From Enterobacter asburiae (GTDB taxonomy: Bacteria; Pseudomonadota; Gammaproteobacteria; Enterobacterales; Enterobacteriaceae), in contig NZ_AP019632.1 in the NCBI RefSeq assembly GCF_007035645.1, positions 2,976,001 through 3,040,000 on the forward strand: a DNA stretch of 64,000 bases, in the 5' to 3' direction. Each line of letters begins with the position of its first letter. The stretch's first letter is position 1. Positions 62,009-64,000 of the stretch are shown one piece after another. The position numbers and the translations under genes were made by a program. The notes under the pieces were generated by a model. That model made no database searches. It was given only the letters and a program-made list of their open reading frames with translations, and was not told the DNA's origin.

Positions 62009-63844
62009 TTACAGCGCAGTCCACGCGTCCTGCCATGCAATCCCTTTACCTGGCTCGTAGTAGGATGGCGCGTTATTGCACCAGCCGCTGTACGGATAAG
62101 GTTTGCACTGGAACAGCTGGCCGCGGTTGTTAACGATATCGCCTGCTTTCCATTTGGTTTTGGAAGTCCAGGTCGGGTAAGTCCCGGTCTGGCCGCCGTT
62201 GGTCTGCTTAGCCTGTACGTTCAGCGTATAGGTGGTAGTGCTGCTCAGCTCGCCGTCACTGACGGTAAGGTTGATCGGGTACTGCGTCGCCGCCGCCACT
62301 TCCGGTGCATTGAACGTAATAATCGCTTTATCATCGCCGCTTACGGTCTGGCCGTTCGGAGCCGTCCAGGTATAAGTCAGGTGGTTACCGTCTTCGTCGG
62401 TCGAGCCAGACGCATTCAGAGAAACAGATTTACCCGCTTCAACCGCCCCCACCGGACCGGCGATTTTTGCTATCGGCGCATGGTTTACCGGCGCTGGCGT
62501 ATTATCTTCCGGAGCCGGGGTGTTATCGTCCGGCACCGGCGTGGTGTTGCCTTCGTCCGTTGGGTCGACAGGGGTCGGGGTCGGGGTCGGAGCTGGCGTG
62601 ACGCTACCGCCGTCGGAAGTGCCGTCTTCACCCACCACGTTGACGTTGAAGTAATGCTTCACGCATTTGGTGTAGTCACCCTCTTTAAAGGCGCTGAATG
62701 GCGTCTGGTAACCCACCAGCTGGCAAGAGTAAGTCTGGCCTGACGGGGTATCCGCGCTCCATCCCCAGTCCTGTTCCCAGTAGATCTTCAGCGCGCCGGC
62801 ACCGCCTTCGTCGAACTGCTTCATGTTGGCGCAGCCCAGCACTTCGTTAGACGGAACAGGCACCTTCAGGTAGTTGGCGAACTCTTTGTAGTATTTGATA
62901 CGGTTTTGAGACTGGGCGATCTCAGTCGGGCCACCGCACTCCACGCCGCCGTTGATGATCTGCGTGGTCACGCCGAAGCCCGGAACCAGACCATTCGCCT
63001 TATCGTGATCGTTCGGCTGCCAGGTGCCGTCGATAACCTGCAGCATGCTTGGTTTTGGCGGCTGCGGGTAGGCGAAGAAGAAGATCGCGGAAGCAAGGTT
63101 CAGCCAAGTGTCCGCCACCAGCTCAGGTTTGTCCAGCAGTACGCGGACGTCGCCGTACATCGCTTCAGAGAACGGGCCGTAGTTGTAGTTATAGGAGAGC
63201 TGTTTCGCACCGCGACCAAAGTAGCTAACGAAATCGCCATCTTTGTCTTTACCGCACGGCCAGGTCTGACCCTGCCAGACATCCGGGTTACATTCGCCGT
63301 TATAGCCGCCCTTCTGACCTTCGCTCCAGCCCATCTCACGCACGTAAACCAGCGCCTGACGCCACTCGGCTTCCGGACGCCAGGACTCGTGGCCGCCAGT
63401 TTCCTGCGCGAAGTGCGCGAACATGGTTGCCAGAGACTTACGGCAGATGGCATCGCTGTTACGACCATCGGTATAGGTCTGGCACAATGCCGGGAATTTA
63501 CCGACCGCTTTCAGGAAGTTGCTGTAGGTATATTCCGGCGCACGCAGTGGGAAGAGATATTCCCAGTCGCTGGCCTTGATAATCCCTTCCACGCGCTTGA
63601 CGTTTTCCGGGTTTGTCGATTTACCCGGCTCAATTTGTTCCACCAGGCTGTTGTCCAGCGTGCGGATGGTTGACTTCACTGAAGCCATCAGCGGGAAGTT
63701 GGTCAACTCCTGCTCTTTCTTCTGCAGATCGCTGGCCTTAACGGTGTAAGGTTCGCTGCTGGCCTGCAGCTGGGTTGCCTGAGCCATAAACGGTGCAACA
63801 CATGCGCCCGCAATAAGAACACTGAGTAATGTTCTTTTGTTCAT
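62009..63844 (-). CDS. Secreted GH19 chitinase with PKD and chitin-binding domains
   Basis: 611-residue modular protein: signal peptide (about 1-23, PFMAQA/TQ), N-terminal extension, and a GH19 catalytic domain (about 75-400). The first catalytic glutamate lies in [13 protein letters not shown] and the signature in [17 protein letters not shown] Thr/Pro/Asp-rich linker (about 425-460), a PKD beta-sandwich (about 465-545) and a C-terminal chitin-binding CBM5/12-type module ([16 protein letters not shown] ... AWQDAWTAL) follow. It would hydrolyse chitin outside the cell; export beyond the periplasm probably uses a type II system. An AT-rich perfect palindrome lies upstream. Confidence 0.93.
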   Translation of the reverse strand: MNKRTLLSVLIAGACVAPFMAQATQLQASSEPYTVKASDLQKKEQELTNFPLMASVKSTIRTLDNSLVEQIEPGKSTNPENVKRVEGIIKASDWEYLFPLRAPEYTYSNFLKAVGKFPALCQTYTDGRNSDAICRKSLATMFAHFAQETGGHESWRPEAEWRQALVYVREMGWSEGQKGGYNGECNPDVWQGQTWPCGKDKDGDFVSYFGRGAKQLSYNYNYGPFSEAMYGDVRVLLDKPELVADTWLNLASAIFFFAYPQPPKPSMLQVIDGTWQPNDHDKANGLVPGFGVTTQIINGGVECGGPTEIAQSQNRIKYYKEFANYLKVPVPSNEVLGCANMKQFDEGGAGALKIYWEQDWGWSADTPSGQTYSCQLVGYQTPFSAFKEGDYTKCVKHYFNVNVVGEDGTSDGGSVTPAPTPTPTPVDPTDEGNTTPVPDDNTPAPEDNTPAPVNHAPIAKIAGPVGAVEAGKSVSLNASGSTDEDGNHLTYTWTAPNGQTVSGDDKAIITFNAPEVAAATQYPINLTVSDGELSSTTTYTLNVQAKQTNGGQTGTYPTWTSKTKWKAGDIVNNRGQLFQCKPYPYSGWCNNAPSYYEPGKGIAWQDAWTAL

Positions 63845-63899
63845 GTCAATGGTCCTCTTAATTATATAAAGGGTATATAAAAGTTAATTTGTTTCGCGG

Positions 63900-63927
63900 T
63901 TTATTTATTAATCATTTAATAAATAAA
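63900..63927. promoter_or_regulatory. Perfect 12-bp inverted repeat upstream of the chitinase gene
   Basis: TTTATTTATTAA, spacer TCAT, and the exact reverse complement TTAATAAATAAA, centred about 70 bases before the ATG. AT-only arms suggest an operator for a dimeric regulator or a supercoiling-sensitive cruciform; the regulator is unknown. Confidence 0.6.
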
Positions 63928-64000
63928 CCCGGGAGCAGTTTTCGTTTTATGAAGAACACCAGTTGGTACTCTTCAAAAAACAAAAATCAATAATAATAAC
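63928..64000. other. Chitinase upstream region, end of window
   Basis: AT-rich sequence upstream of the chitinase gene with no visible gene or element. Confidence 0.4.

Overview
This window is a chromosomal segment of an enterobacterium close to Enterobacter/Lelliottia/Leclercia. Most proteins are near-identical in length and motif content to Escherichia coli proteins, and the gene order is the E. coli msbA-to-ybjS backbone: msbA, comEC, ihfB, rpsA, cmk, aroA, serC, ycaP, ycaO, focA-pflB-pflA, ycaD, dmsCBA, serS, rarA, lolA, ftsK, lrp, trxB, cydDC, aat, infA, clpA-clpS, cspD, macBA, ybjX, ybjD, aqpZ, lysO, hcp-hcr, poxB, ltaE, ybjT, ybjS. Genes outside that scaffold (a CigR-like protein, an arylsulfotransferase, a periplasmic nucleotidase, a DoxX protein and a GH19 chitinase) point to an Enterobacter-like genus. 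These identifications come from recognising sequences, not from a database search.

Layout. 1-9400 (mostly minus strand): lipid A flippase start, DNA-uptake protein, IHF beta, ribosomal protein S1, CMP kinase, and the serC-aroA pair. 9500-15840 (plus): YcaO and the anaerobic formate module (formate channel, pyruvate formate-lyase, its activase), with a FNR-like site upstream. 15870-29900 (minus): CigR-like secreted protein, YcaD transporter, DMSO reductase DmsABC, seryl-tRNA synthetase, RarA, LolA, FtsK (with its LexA box) and Lrp. 30400-36250 (plus): thioredoxin reductase, the CydDC exporter, Aat and IF-1. Aat (N-end-rule tagging) and ClpS/ClpA (recognition and unfolding) lie on either side of the accessory insert, so that pathway is interrupted only physically.

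36250-41990 is the accessory region. It lies between the convergent infA and clpA, where E. coli carries the tRNA gene serW, and I find no tRNA here. It holds a CRP-type promoter driving a two-gene operon (secreted 5'-nucleotidase, then an arylsulfotransferase-like protein with no signal peptide), a divergent two-zinc-ribbon protein of unknown function, and a small unknown protein. The small protein's mRNA leader contains mutually exclusive stem-loops, reminiscent of the immunity leader of satellite phage P4. The stretch is visibly AT-richer than its surroundings.

41990-64000 returns to backbone: ClpAS, CspD, MacAB, YbjX (with a PhoP-like box), YbjD, AqpZ, LysO, the nitrosative-stress pair Hcp-Hcr, then DoxX, PoxB, LtaE, YbjT, YbjS and a secreted chitinase. 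The most notable change in a core gene is an exact 15-bp tandem duplication in clpA that doubles the sensor-2 GAR motif of the second AAA+ domain. Anaerobic and alternative energy metabolism (focA-pfl, dms, cydDC, hcp-hcr, poxB) is a recurring theme, and FNR-like sites are visible in front of pfl, dms and hcp.
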